Shown here: one piece after another, positions 45,919 through 57,194 of the stretch | Layout: each line of letters begins with the position of its first letter | Position numbering within the stretch: position 1 is the stretch's first letter | From: Aulostomus chinensis | Lineage: Eukaryota > Chordata > Actinopteri > Syngnathiformes > Aulostomidae | Assembly (NCBI GenBank): GCA_037954235.1 | Contig: JBBMOA010000012.1 | Span: 77,001 to 141,000, forward strand | Length of the DNA stretch: 64,000 bases | Direction: 5' to 3' | Notes under the pieces: generated by a model | What the model saw: the letters and a program-made list of their open reading frames with translations, nothing else | The model's database searches: none | Told to the model about the DNA's origin: nothing | Made by a program: the position numbers and the translations under genes

Positions 45919-46690
45919 CTACGGGAACACACCAGCAGCTGACATCAGCGTCTATACAGGCCAGTAAAGCTGCCGTCAGATGACGAGCCATTACATTTAA
46001 CAGAAATCGCATGAAGTGACCCCTCATCCCAAAATAAACAAAAAAACAAACCAGCACTGTGTCAACTGTCACTCATTTATCAGAGTAGAGAAATTTTGTA
46101 GATGAAGGAATTTGTCAAGACACCAGAACCAGGCTGGAGACTCAGACATGCTTCTGCGGGACACTTTACTGGACGTCCATAACAGATGTGCAAGGTTCAC
46201 TGTGAGATGAGGTTGAGTCAGCTCTCCCAGAGCATGAGTCCAACCCCCATAAACAGTTATACTGGTAATGTCAGGCAAGACCCAGTAATACTGAACTAGA
46301 ACTTCTGCACAGATGCGACCTTCGCATGGTCTAAACACAGCTATTCATAATGACAACGCTGGCGCCGTGAGTGTCAGCTTCACTATCTGAGTGTTCCGAC
46401 TACTGATTTACGAATTGGAAAGGCACCAAAGGTTCACCCCGATTCAGGCCGAGGCCCTGCGGTCAGACCAGCTGTTAACCTTAGAAACGAATCTGGAAGC
46501 TGCACAAGATAGTCTTAAGAGTTCGGCGTAGGCAACTGGACTACTTTAGGTGAAAAAGACATTTCACCTCTTGGACTACCATGACCTGCCTTTGTCTAAC
46601 TGACAGACTACTGTGACCTGGATGAATGAGAACCTTCACCAACAAGGAAAAAGAGAGCTAAAACAGTGGACACCAGCTAAAATTCCTTAT
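45919..46690. other. acvr2a remnant intron, Penelope-like scrap
   Basis: 46540-46650 shares GACCTGGATGAATGAGAACC with the Penelope ends. No missing acvr2a exon found. Confidence 0.4.
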
Positions 46691-48345
46691 CAAGTAGGGG
46701 TGCAAATCACCAGAGGCTTTGTGATACAACACTATCACAATATTGTGTCAAGATACTTTTGCGATTTTTAATGTCGTAATATTCTGTAATTTACTGTTTT
46801 TCATTAGTTTTCTTCAGCTGCAAACTATGTCCCTAAAAGAAAACTTTGTCAACATCAGTTGTTGCACCTGAACTGTTTATTATTAATAATTATCATCATA
46901 ATAATACATTTCATTTATAGGCAATTTTCAGGAAATTCAAGGGGGTAGAACGGTTGAAGGATCTTGACCCCCTGGTGGTCAAGCCAGCAGGTGGGAGGAT
47001 GAGTTGGGTGGTGGAGGAAGACCAGAGAGTACAAGTGAGCATGTTAGCGTGGAGGAGCTCAAGAGGAGCTGGGGAGCCTCGCTGAAGGCCTTGAAGGTGA
47101 AGAGCAGGATCTCATAAACTGTGAGGTAGAGTATTTAACTGGGAGCCAGGGGAGATGCTGCAGGACTGTTTTTACTATAGTTTAGTCCAAATTCATTCGA
47201 TGCAAACATCAACAGGTCTGGACTGCTGTAGTGACTGTTGTTCAATTGTTTTATTGAAGTCAAGTAAAACTAAACATGTAAAACTACTCAAGCACACATA
47301 GACACAGACAGAAAAAGAGAATAAATTATTGTTAAATACATCTTCAATTAAATATGCAGTTAATATGTTGTTGCTCTTTGGGAAATTAGTTAATTTGATT
47401 TTTATGTGGAAATAAACCTTTACCAATATGACAACAATATTAATTAAGCAGTGACATTTCTTATGTAGGTTAGAACAGATTCTACCTTGATTTTTTTAAA
47501 TGTTACTTACCTGAGGTGTAGGTTTCTGTCTGTCCTGCTGGGAGGTCTGATGTCTCTCTCAAGCTCTCGTCTGATGCCATGTGGGTGTCTCTGACTAGCG
47601 CTGTGTCATTGTGTGTCCTGCAGCAGTTGTGCAGCCAGTGGAGGTCTGAGTGACGAGAGTGGGTCCCCTCAGGCTTCACAGTACCATCTCCTTCAAGGTG
47701 AGGCTATAGGTGCTGCAAGCTGCTGTTCAAGGAGCTGCAAGAGCATTTCATAAACACTGTTCCATCTGATGCTGACAGAGGTCTGGAGTGTGTATGTCAG
47801 GAGCTGTAACTGTTTCCCCCCACCGTGGGCCCGGCTGCCACCGCCAGTCTGCGTCCTCAATGGAAACAGTCAGGTTAGACGCATTGCCAGAGAGGCCAGC
47901 AATGTTCACCCTAGCATAACTTATGTGTACTGCGGTTGTTTGGAGACCAGCCGCTAGTGTTCTGTGAGATTATAGGCTGTTATCGTCAGGTATGAATCTG
48001 TGACGTCCAGCCCCACGAGGTGATGCAATCCCTTCTGCTCCTCTCAAACATTCCTCAGCCTCAAGCGGCAGCTCTCCGTAGAGCCTGGCGACCATGTGTC
48101 TGAGAAGGTCTCACACATCCGGGTTGCAGTGTCTTCAGAATGTGACCAAAGCCCTCGTCAAGCTTGTAATGATGCAGGTCTCATCCTCTTCACTGGCTCT
48201 GAAGGTGAGGAGTCCAGTGTAGGTGGGGTTTTGGGTGGAGCTGATTTCATTGTAGATTTGAAACCATCTCTGGATGGTGGTGGGCAAGATGAGCCCTCAT
48301 GTTTGTAGCATCCCAGAGTACTTTATTTCCATCACTGCAAATCCC
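46691..48345. other. acvr2a remnant intron, unassigned repeats
   Basis: A hAT-like end (AGGGGTGCAAATCACC) near 46697, then moderately GC-rich sequence without a convincing frame. Confidence 0.35.
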
Positions 48346-48349
48346 CTTT

Positions 48350-48590
48350 GTCCTATCAGAATCAGAATCAGAATCAGAATGAGTTTTATTGGCCAATTAT
48401 GTTCACAACATTCAAGGAGTTTGACTGACCGCAGTTGGTGTCACTCATGGAATGAGCAGAGGAAACATAAACATAACATAAACATGAATAATAGAAAGTA
48501 TATACATCTGTGCAAATAAGATAATATGTACAAAATATGATCAGTTCAAAAACACAATTGGTGCCAGTTCCACAATGTAGTGCAGACTTG
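48350..48590 (-). mobile_element. LINE/SINE 3' end with GATTCT tail
   Basis: Four AGAATC units at 48357-48380, then AATGAGTTTTATTGGCCAA (read in reverse: a polyadenylation-like end). The 22-bp minisatellite follows directly, and 50615-50690 looks like the other side of the same element (GGAAAAAGAGTTTCTTCCCC in reverse). Confidence 0.55.
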
Positions 48591-50614
48591 AGTGTGTGAC
48601 CAGTTGAACCTGAGTGAGTGACCAGTTGAACATGAGTGAGTGACCAGTTGAACATGAGTGTGTGTCCAGTTGAACCTGAGTGAGTGACCAGTTGAACATG
48701 AGTGTGTGACCAGTTGAACATGAGTGTGTGTCCAGTTGAACCTGAGTGAGTGTCCAGTTGAACATGAGTGTGTGTCCAGTTGAACCTGAGTGAGTGACCA
48801 GTTGAACATGAGTGTGTGTCCAGTTGAACCTGAGTGAGTGACCAGTTGAACATGAGTGTGTGACCAGTTGAACATGTATGTGACAAGTTGAAGATGAGTG
48901 AGTGTCCAGTTGAACATGAGTGTGTGACCAGTTGAACATGAGTGTGTGTCCAGTTGAACCTGAGTGAGTGACCAGTTGAACATGAGTGTGTGACCAGTTG
49001 AACATGAGTGTGTGTCCAGTTGAACCTGAGTGTGTGACCAGTTGAACCTGAGTGAGTGACCAGTTGAACATGAGTGAGTGACCAGTTGAACATGAGTGTG
49101 TGACCAGTTGAACATGTGTGTGACCAGTTGAACCTGAGTGAGTGACCAGTTGAACATGAGTGAGTGTCCAGTTGAACATGAGTGAGTGACCAGTTGAACC
49201 TGAGTGTGTGTCCAGTTGAACATGAGTGAGTGACCAGTTGAACATGAGTGAGTGTCCAGTTGAACATGAGTGTGTGACCAGTTGAACCTGAGTGTGTGAC
49301 CAGTTGAACATGAGTGTGTGACCAGTTGAACATGAGTGTGTGTCCAGTTGAACATGAGTGAGTTTCCAGTTGAACATGAGTGTGTATCCAGTTGAACCTG
49401 AGTGAGTGACCAGTTGAACATGAGTGAGTGTCCAGTTGAACATGAGTGAGTGTCCAGTTGAACCTGAGTGTGTGTCCAGTTGAACATGAGTGAGTGACCA
49501 GTTGAACATGAGTGTGTGACCAGTTGAACATGAGTAAGTGACCAGTTGAACATGAGTGTGTGACCAGTTGAACATGAGTGAGTGACCAGTTGAACCTGAG
49601 TGAGTGACCAGTTGAACATGAGTGAGTGTCCAGTTGAACATGAGTGAGTGTCCAGTTGAACCTGAGTGTGTGTCCAGTTGAACATGAGTGAGTGACCAGT
49701 TGAACATGAGTGTGTGACCAGTTGAACATGAGTAAGTGACCAGTTGAACATGAGTGTGTGACCAGTTGAACATGAGTGAGTGTCCAGTTGAACCTGAGTG
49801 TGTGTCCAGTTGAACATGAGTGAGTGAACAGTTGAACATGAGTGAGTGACCAGTTGAACATGAGTGAGTGTCCAGTTGAACCTGAGTGTGTGACCAGTTG
49901 AACATGAGTGAGTGACCAGTTGAACATGAGTGTGTGACCAGTTGAACATGAGTGTGTGACCAGTTGAACATGAGTGAGTGACCAGTTGAACATGAGTGTG
50001 TGACAATTTGAACATGAGTGAGTGTCCAGTTGAACATGAGTGTGTCCAGTTGAACATGAGTGTGTGACCATTTGAACATGAGTGTGTGTCCAGTTGAACC
50101 TGAGTGAGTGACCAGTTGAACATGAGTGTGTGTCCAGTTGAACCTGAGTGTGTGACCAGTTGAACATGAGTGAGTGACCAGTTGAACATGAGTGTGTGAC
50201 CAGTTGAACATGAGTGTGTGACCAGTTGAACATGAGTGAGTGACCAGTTGAACATGAGTGTGTGACCATTTGAACATGAGTGAGTGTCCAGTTGAACATG
50301 AGTGTGTCCAGTTGAACATGAGTGAGTGTCCAGTTGAACCTGAGTGTGTGACCAGTTGAACATGAGTGAGTGACCAGTTGAACATGAGTGAGAGTCCAGT
50401 TGAACATGAGTGAGTGTCCAGTTGAACATGAGTGAGTGTCCAGTTGAACATGAGTGTGTATCCAGTTGAACATGAGTGAGTGACCAGTTGAACCTGAGTG
50501 TGTATCCAGTTGAGCATGAGTGAGTGACCAGTTGAACCTGAGTGTGTATCCAGTTGAGCATGAGTGAGTGACCAGTTGAACATGAGTGTGTATCCAGTTG
50601 AGCATGAGTGAGTG
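48590..50614. repeat. 22-bp minisatellite, about 90 copies
   Basis: Unit ACCAGTTGAACATGAGTGTG plus TG. Most variation is at three positions: A or T at base 1, A or C at base 11, T or A at base 19. Because 22 is not a multiple of 3 and the unit has no stop on the minus strand, all three minus frames stay open for about 2 kb. Confidence 0.97.
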
Positions 50615-50734
50615 ACCACTCAGCAGTGCAGCAGGTTAACAGATCAGCTGTTTAGTAGAGTAATGGCAGTGGGGAAGAAACTCTTTTTCCTCCCCTATCC
50701 TATCCTCCCCTTCCTCCCCTCTTTATTAAAAAAA

Positions 50735-50942
50735 CAGGAAAAACTAGCACCAGGGTTTTGAATGGGTGTGTATGTGAAAACCAGCTCCAGGCCCTCTGGC
50801 CCAGCTGCCTCATGGGTGTTGGTGGGGCTGGGACACTGGTTAGTGGCTGTTTTTAGTGTTTTTAGTGCTGCTGATGTGTTGATCTGCTGAGTAAACATAT
50901 TAGGGCCTGAGCCTGAAGGTACTTCAGGCTCAGGCCCTAATA
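50735..50942. repeat. dispersed repeat copy B ending in perfect hairpin
   Basis: Second copy of the 44660 repeat. Ends in a perfect inverted repeat with 21-bp arms (50898-50918 and 50922-50942) around GTA. Confidence 0.8.
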
Positions 50943-51950
50943 ATTCCATGAGTTTGATTCCTATTGGGTCACATTGAGAAAAAAAATAAGGAGACTTCAA
51001 GAAAATTTATGAGACCAGAGTTCTAATTTTAGTGTTTTGTCTTTTGAGGCAAAACTTCAAAAGAGCAGTCCTGCCTTGAAATGAGGACGATGGAGTGCTT
51101 AGTGAGATGGTTCTTCAGTGCTGGCTTCACAAATAAGGTATTTTTTTTTTGGCATACCAACAGCACACAATCATCAGTATCAAGACTTTACAAAGAATAT
51201 TCAAGAAACTGGGTCTGTTCTGATTACCAGACTGTAATGTAGGTACTGTAATATTATCCTTGTCTTGTCTTGTCTTGTCTCTCTGCTAGTCCTACTAGAC
51301 TATGCTTGATCATTTTTTTCTCCCGCCACATCATCTACATTCTGTTTCTTTAGTAAACTCAACACAAGTTTGCGCATCAGATATTCTTTTACTTCAAGGA
51401 CCTCTGACATTCAAGCCTGTTCTGGCCATTTCTACATTGTTGCAATGTAGAGCAACAGTCATCACTTGACACCTACCATGCAACCCTGCCAGCATCCAAT
51501 GTGACTTTCCTAAAACCCAAAATATCTTCCAACCTCATTGACCATGAACCATACAACCAAGACCCTGAAACCCTAACCCCCGCCAGAGAACCCTGTCCAC
51601 CCACCAGTACCTCAGAATAAAAAGGCCGATAACACATAAGCTAGAACTAATTACTTCCCAACTAACCGGGGTGATGGAGGCCAGTTCAGTTTCACTGAAG
51701 ACCCAGAACACACCAGCAAAAACACTCTCCATCAACTACAACCAACAACAGACAAGAGCCACATATATAATAACCAAACAAGACATTGGAGTTTACTGCA
51801 AATAAACCAGTAACTGAAACAGAGCCGCTGTGGGGGCTGGCAGCCAAAGAGCGAATGGAGGAGCCTGAGAGCCTCTGACCATCAGCCAGCAGGTCCCGAT
51901 GATCAGGCACATTACCTTCTACAAACAAAAAGAAACCCGGTGATTCTTAT
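50943..51950. other. acvr2a remnant intron, no feature recognised
   Basis: Short CTTGT repeat at about 51260-51280. Otherwise nothing assigned. Confidence 0.45.
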
Positions 51951-52009
51951 CGGGTGTAGAACTCTGGTGGCTGGAGTGCTGCATGGCGTCCCAACATCTG
52001 CAGATGGCC

Positions 52010-52455
52010 GACCATGTGGGATGCTGGCATGTGCAGGGTGACGTGTGACGCTGTGCACGGTGAAGTGATGTGTGCGACACTTGCATGTAGAAACGAATCA
52101 TGCTGGGACACACAGGTTGATATGTTATGCTGTGTAGGGAGTCGTGACACTAGAGGGAGACGTGTGACCTTGCGATGTGCAGGGTGACATGTAATGCTAA
52201 CTCTTGCTGTAGGATGACGCTGGCGTGTGCAGAGTAACCTGTGATGCTGTGCAGGGTGATGGGACATTGTGCAGGGCCACATGTGATAACTCATGATGCT
52301 GGTGCCTGCAGGTTAACGTGTGATGACTTGATGGCGTGTGGACCCTTGCAGGCTGACGCTGGCTCGTGCAGGGTGACGTGAAGCCGGCTCGTGCTTTGTG
52401 ACGTGCGACACTGCAGGATGGAGTGTAACGCTGGCGCATGCAGGGTGACATTCCC
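52010..52455. repeat. degenerate GTGCAGGGTGAC-type minisatellite
   Basis: GTGCAGGGTGACGTGTGA-like units recur with heavy divergence up to the acvr2a exon 2 remnant. Confidence 0.6.
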
Positions 52456-52462
52456 GCCTCAC

Positions 52463-52672
52463 CTGCCTGTCATAACAGTTGATGTCGTCCAGCCCTGCTT
52501 GACCACCTGGACAACACCTGACTGGTTCTTCCAAGTGGCAAAGCAGTGCAGCCTCTTGTCCTTCTCTCCAGTGCAGCTGACCACACCGCTGAGATTCCCA
52601 CCACGGTCCGACAAAGACCAGGGGGCTGAGGGGTTGTAGTTGTAGTCGATCCTGAGCGTCGGAGTGTCCAAC
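52463..52672 (-). pseudogene. acvr2a: acvr2a remnant exon 2, ligand-binding domain, frameshifted
   Basis: Reads SCTGEKDKRLHCFATWKNQS then VVQVVKQG, the core of the activin receptor ectodomain. Directly after KQG the family has CWLDDINCYD; here about seven bases are missing (near 52488-52494), and DDINCYDRQ continues in another frame. The first conserved cysteine (family ETQEC) is replaced. Acceptor GTGTAG, donor GTGAGG. Confidence 0.85.
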
Positions 52673-53099
52673 CTACACAGTACGTTGGAAAGATCTCATT
52701 AAACAGCGGTGCTGGTGCCGCGTCCCGGACTGTGACTAATGTCTGTCACAAGTCTTCAGGATTTCATACCAAGGAAAACTGCTCAGGACTCGGTTACTAA
52801 GTAGTGAAGCCTCCAAGTCCTCTGGGTAACTGAATTCAAAATTACACCACTTGCTGCTGGTCTTAATTGACTGCGTGAATATTTGAGGGTTTTGGACCAA
52901 GATTATTTGACAACATCAAACCTCAGCATCGATGTGTCTCCCATCAACCACCTCGTGGCTGTGGATATCCGGTATTGCCGTCCCTCCAGGTGACTGGAGA
53001 CTCACCTGAGCAGCAGGAGTTGAGGAACACGCTAAAGAACACTTTGGTCACATCATGTTGCAAAAAAATACAAAGTCAGTGATTTGAAATTAATCCCAT

Positions 53100-53720
53100 G
53101 GAGATGAAAACAGGGTTACCGTAATCCTGCCGAGCTGCGTCACAGCAGCGCGAGTAGGTCGGTGGTTCGACCCGGTTTAGTCCTGCATGGAGCAGCAGAC
53201 CGGGGGGGTCGACCACACCGTCCGTCCGGCGAGCTGCAGCCGATACCTCACGGCGGTCCGCAGGCTCCCCAGGGACGTTCGCATTCCCGGTGACGTCCAA
53301 GAGTTCATAACATTTAGAGCAAAGACACGCAGACGGTTCGCTTCTCCGGCCCAGATTCTGGTGCTGAAGCCCAACATAAAGTTCCAGCCCAAAGTCCGCC
53401 GGGACCGACCGCTGCTGCCCGGCTAGCCGTTTCGCTTTGCTCTGAGGCGGCGGAGTAACTGGTTTGACAGCTGCAGATTTCCGAAGAAAGAGGAAGCAGG
53501 GACCAGGTTCCCCGCCTCCACTCGCTCCTGCCTGAAACCAAGATGGCCGCCGCTCCGGGATCATCCTTTCGGGATCACCTGTCACAACAACGCTGACAGT
53601 GTGACTGACAGAAGGAAAGACCAATAGGGTGATGGACGGAGCTCAATTCCCCCCCGCCAGAGAGAGAGAGAGAAAAAGAGAGAGGCGGGTTGGAGCCGCT
53701 GCCGCGACTCAAGGCTCCAC
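53100..53720. promoter_or_regulatory. CpG-rich block, possible old acvr2a promoter
   Basis: Rich in CG dinucleotides, upstream of the first recognised acvr2a exon. AAGATGGCCGCC at 53540-53551 (plus) resembles a YY1 site, a common promoter element. I could not identify a signal-peptide exon, and the open frames on both strands look like by-products of GC richness. Confidence 0.35.
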
Positions 53721-53764
53721 CCACAACTGACGGAAGAACTGAAGTAAATTCATAAACGTTGAAG

Positions 53765-53890
53765 AAACAGACAGACAGACTACTTTATTAATCCCTTTTG
53801 GACATTCCGCCAGGGAAATTGCACTCTCCTCAACATTCATTCACAGCACTGTGACCATCGAATAGACATAAATGAAACCTTAGTGAAAAA
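53765..53890 (-). mobile_element. L2-type LINE 3' end
   Basis: CAGACAGACAGACTACTTTA, then TTAATCCCTTTTGGA: the 3' end style of the 11140 copy. Confidence 0.65.
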
Positions 53891-53910
53891 TAGCAAAGAA
53901 GAGAAAACAA

Positions 53911-53916
<6 letters not shown>

Positions 53917-53965
<49 letters not shown>
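53917..53965. repeat. TA microsatellite
   Basis: Pure TATATA run of about 45 bp. Confidence 0.95.
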
Positions 53966-53972
<7 letters not shown>

Positions 53973-54049
53973 TGTGCGTGTGCCTGTGTGTACCTGGATG
54001 GTTATGTATATGTGCATAGTGACAGGAATAATCATAATATTAATTGTTC

Positions 54050-54200
54050 TTAATTGTTCTTATAATAACAATAATAATTATAACAATAATAACGATGATG
54101 ATAATATAATATAATAAAAAATATAACAATAATTATAATAATAATAATAATAATAATAATAGTAGCAGCAGTAGTAACAAGAATTATAATAATGATAATA
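54050..54200. repeat. AAT-rich microsatellite
   Basis: Interrupted AATAAT and GATAAT units. Confidence 0.9.
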
Positions 54201-54585
54201 ATCCATCCATCCATCGTCATCTTCCGCTTATTCCTACACATTAAGGGTCGCAGGGGGGTGGAGCCTATCCCAGCGTCAACGGGCGAGAGGCGGGGTTCAC
54301 CCTGGACAGGTCGTCAGTCCATTGCAGGGCCAACATAGAGAGACGAACAACCATTCACACTCACAGTCATACCTACGGTCAATTTAGAGAATCAATCAGC
54401 CTCGTCCCCAAGTGCATGTTTTTGGACTGTGGGAGGAAGCCGGAGTACCCGGAGAGAACCCACGCAGACATGGGGAGAACATGCAAACTTCACACAGAAA
54501 GATCCCGTGGCCGAGCCGGGACTCGAACCCGGAACCTTCTTGCTGTGAGGCCACAGTGCTAACCACTGCACCACCATGCAGCCCA
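54200..54585 (-). mobile_element. tRNA-derived SINE, best preserved promoter
   Basis: On the minus strand: TGGTGCAGTGG (A-box type), AGCACTGTGGCC, then GGTTCGAGTCC (B-box type), a long body (CTAAATTGACCGTAGG) and the tail at CCATCCATCCATC. The internal polymerase III promoter pattern marks a tRNA origin. Confidence 0.85.
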
Positions 54586-54590
54586 TAATG

Positions 54591-54657
<67 letters not shown>

Positions 54658-54674
54658 TAATAATAATAATAATG

Positions 54675-54721
<47 letters not shown>
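54583..54721. repeat. (AAT)n microsatellite
   Basis: Nearly pure AAT with a few G interruptions. Probably the tail of the LINE that follows. Confidence 0.95.
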
Positions 54722-54722
<1 letters not shown>

Positions 54723-55850
54723 TGCAGTCTCTTATATTGCATGAGTGTCCGGTTGTCATCGGGGCAGGTTATTGGTGCTCAGCCCTCTCCTCCAGTCCTT
54801 CTGTTGCCCCTCCCCCCCTCCAGTGAGGAGTTTAACAGTTTGATGGCTCGGGGGATGAAGGAGTTCTTCAATCTGTTGGTCCTGCACTTGGGGAGGAGCA
54901 GCCTCTGGCTGAACAGGCTTCTCTGGCTGGTGGTGACAGTGTGCAGAGGGTGGCTGACATTGTCCAGGATGTCCAGCAGTTTGTCCAGAGTTCTTCTCTC
55001 TGCTACTGTTGCCAGAGGGTCCAGCTTCATCCCAACCACTGAGCTGGCCCGCCTGATCAGCTTCTCCAGCCTGGAGAGGTCTGCCTTCGTCACACTCCCT
55101 CCCCAGCACACCACAGCGTAGGACAGGACGCTGAAGACCACAGACTGATAGAACACAGGAGCCTCCTGCAGATGTTGAAGGCTCTCAGCCTCCTCAGGAA
55201 GTCCATCCTGCTCTGAGCCTTCTTGTACAGCTGCCTCGTGTTGCTCGTCCAGTCCAGCCTGTTGTCCAGCCACAGCCCAAGATATTTATAGGTCTGTACG
55301 ACCTCGACCTCCTCCGTTCATATCAGAACTGGTCTAGGTCTGGGTCTGTCCCTGTTTTCAGCTCCTTAGTTTTGGAGGTGTTGAGCTACAGGCTGTTGTT
55401 GTGGCACCAGGCAACCAAGTTCCTCACCAGGCACCTGTACTCCTCCTCTTCACTGTCCCTGATACACCCCACGATGGCTGTGTCATCTGCGAACTTCTGG
55501 ATGTGACACAGTTCAGAGTTGTAGCAGAAGTCCGCGGTGTACAGGGTGAGAGGATAGGGGACATTCCAGTCCCCTGCGGAGCACCGATGCTGCTGACCAC
55601 AGTGTCAGACGTGATGTCCTTCAGCCTGACGAACTGTGGCCTGTCGGTGAGGTCACTGGAGATCCAAGCAATCAGGCCGGGGTCCACTCGCATTTGTAGG
55701 AGCTTGTCCTGTAGTGCAGGAGGCTGGATCGTATTAAAGGCACTTGAGAAATCCAGGAAGAGGATCCTCAATGTGCCTTTTCCCTTGTCCAGATGCGAGT
55801 GGGCTCGGTGTAGCAGGTAGAGGATGGCGTCCTCCACACTGATCTTAACT
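54722..55850 (-). mobile_element. L2/Rex-type LINE, reverse transcriptase to 3' end
   Basis: Minus-strand frames: LFLDFSSAFNTIQPPALQDK (55424-55837), then SVLSYAVVCWGGSVTKADLS and NSFIPRAIKLLNSSLEGG (54779-55273), tail (AAT)n. 5'-truncated, and frames are broken near 55300-55430. Confidence 0.82.
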
Positions 55851-55879
55851 GTAACGTACTATTACTCACTACTGACAAG

Positions 55880-56240
55880 GTAGAAAAGACCAGATCTCTC
55901 CTGGACCGGCTTCTCTGCACTGGATCCCTGTCAAAGCCTCAGTAGGACTCTAGATTCCTCCTCTAACATACAAAGTCCTCAACAGTCAGGCTCCTTCATA
56001 TCTGACAGAGCTCCGGGTTCCCAAGTACCCAGCTAGAACCCTTCACTCCCAGGGTGCAGCTGGGCTCCTGCTGGTTACTTGAGGCTCCAAAAATAGAATG
56101 GAGGCGGAGCCTCGTTATCAGGCACCTCCACTGTGGAACCATTTTCAGTCCAGGACCCAGACCCCCTCTCTAGGTTTAAGAGCAGACTTAAGACCTCCTT
56201 GTTGATCAGGCTTATAGTCAAGACTGCTTAGGCTGGCCCT
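55880..56240 (+). mobile_element. L2-type LINE C-terminal fragment
   Basis: The plus frame reads KVLNSQAPSYLTELRVPKYP and YQAPPLWNHF, with stops between: the usual end of an L2 ORF2. Confidence 0.7.
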
Positions 56241-56469
56241 TAGATCTGCTGCTATAGGTTCAGACTGCTGGGATCTCCCATGATGCACTGGGCTTCTCTC
56301 TCCTCCTCCTGTCCTCATACGGGTTACTATCTCCTCTTCTTCTCCCCTCATCCCAGATCCTGGTGCTGCTGGAGGAGGCTCCAGACCTGAAGAGGCTCCA
56401 GCTGCCACCCTTAGTATCAGTATTAGTATCAGTATTAGTATCAGTACTAGTAGTATTCATACCAGTATT

Positions 56470-57080
56470 CTCACGACTGCACTAGCATTAGCGTCAGCAT
56501 TAGGTTTGCTAACATGAAGTTGCTCATGTTATGCTGGAACTGATTGCTTGTTTTGAACCTGTAGATGCGATCATTGGTAGCTAGTTGTTGTTGTTGTTAT
56601 GTGACGTCTTTCTCTCCCTCTTTGTCTCTTTCCCTCTTTCCTTCTCTATATGTCCGTCCCCATTATCTGTCTTTGTCTCTGTCTCTGTTAGAGGAGGACT
56701 TGTTTCCAGTATTTTGTTTTAGTCCTGCTTGTGTTCTAACTGCAGTGAGTGACCGCTAATTTGCTACACTACCGTTTCATTAGTTGATAGGTTGCTAAGC
56801 AACGGACATGTGATTGAGAGTGAAAACGCATATGCAAGCAAAGCTGTCCACAGAACTTCACTAACAGAGATGGTTCTACAAGTTATACATCCAAAGTGAT
56901 TCTTTATCATCATACTTATTAGCTGCAGGTCCCTCCTTCCTGTGACCAGTGTGCATTTCTTGTATATTTGACCCAGAAGTTTCATGGCAAGTGCTTTAAT
57001 CTGGTAACTGTGAAGCTAGCTTAGCCTTGGCTGTTTCCTCATGTTAGCCTGTGTAATTAACAAAGTAAAGGATGTCTGTG
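56470..57080. other. intergenic, no gene
   Basis: Pyrimidine-rich stretch at 56605-56690. Otherwise unassigned. Confidence 0.45.
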
Positions 57081-57154
57081 TAGGTTCTCATTCATCCAGG
57101 TCATCGTAGATCGAAGTGAAGTAAAATCTGGTCAACTGGACGTAAGTTTATCTT

Positions 57155-57194
57155 AAAGACGTTTCACCTCTCATCCGAGAGGCTTCTTCAGTTC
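57155..57194 (-). ncRNA. hammerhead-like motif, left arm
   Basis: Minus strand: GAA, CTGAAGA, CCTCTC-GGAT-GAGAGG, GAAAC, GTC, TTT. Stem I is weakened by one mismatch. Confidence 0.5.

Larger units (their letters stand above)
44978..52672 (-). pseudogene. acvr2a: acvr2a-like activin type II receptor, decayed and truncated
   Basis: ACVR2A is a single-pass serine/threonine kinase receptor for activins and related TGF-beta ligands, about 513 residues. Here the extracellular exon (52463-52672), the transmembrane exon (45764-45918) and the first two kinase exons (45204-45347, 44978-45112) remain in order on the minus strand. The exon coding the CCCEGNMCN part and all kinase exons after ITAYHEK are missing; repeats begin immediately downstream. 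Lesions: about 7 bp lost at GCWLDD, TAA in the transmembrane segment, donor GT replaced by AT after the last exon and by GC after the one before, and a 9-bp loss. ACVR2A over 2B: the transmembrane exon ends ALLVPTQ, and epc2 and kif5c are neighbours. Unlikely to make a receptor. Confidence 0.85.

Noticed and set aside
48590..50614. CRISPR-like array
   Set aside because: Repeats are contiguous with no unique spacers, in a eukaryotic intron with no cas genes.
48386..50619. Three minus-strand open frames of 671-739 residues
   Set aside because: They are translations of a 22-bp tandem repeat in all three frames, with no start context, domain or codon bias.
44978..52672. ACVR2B as the identity
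   Set aside because: FIAAEKRG is 2B-like, but the transmembrane exon end LVPTQ and the gene order favour ACVR2A.
53076..53624. 182-residue minus-strand frame as acvr2a exon 1
   Set aside because: No signal peptide or family match. Open frames on both strands follow from CpG richness.
54200..54585. Genuine tRNA gene
   Set aside because: A- and B-box-like motifs are present, but no cloverleaf closes, and the sequence continues into a SINE body and ATGG tail.
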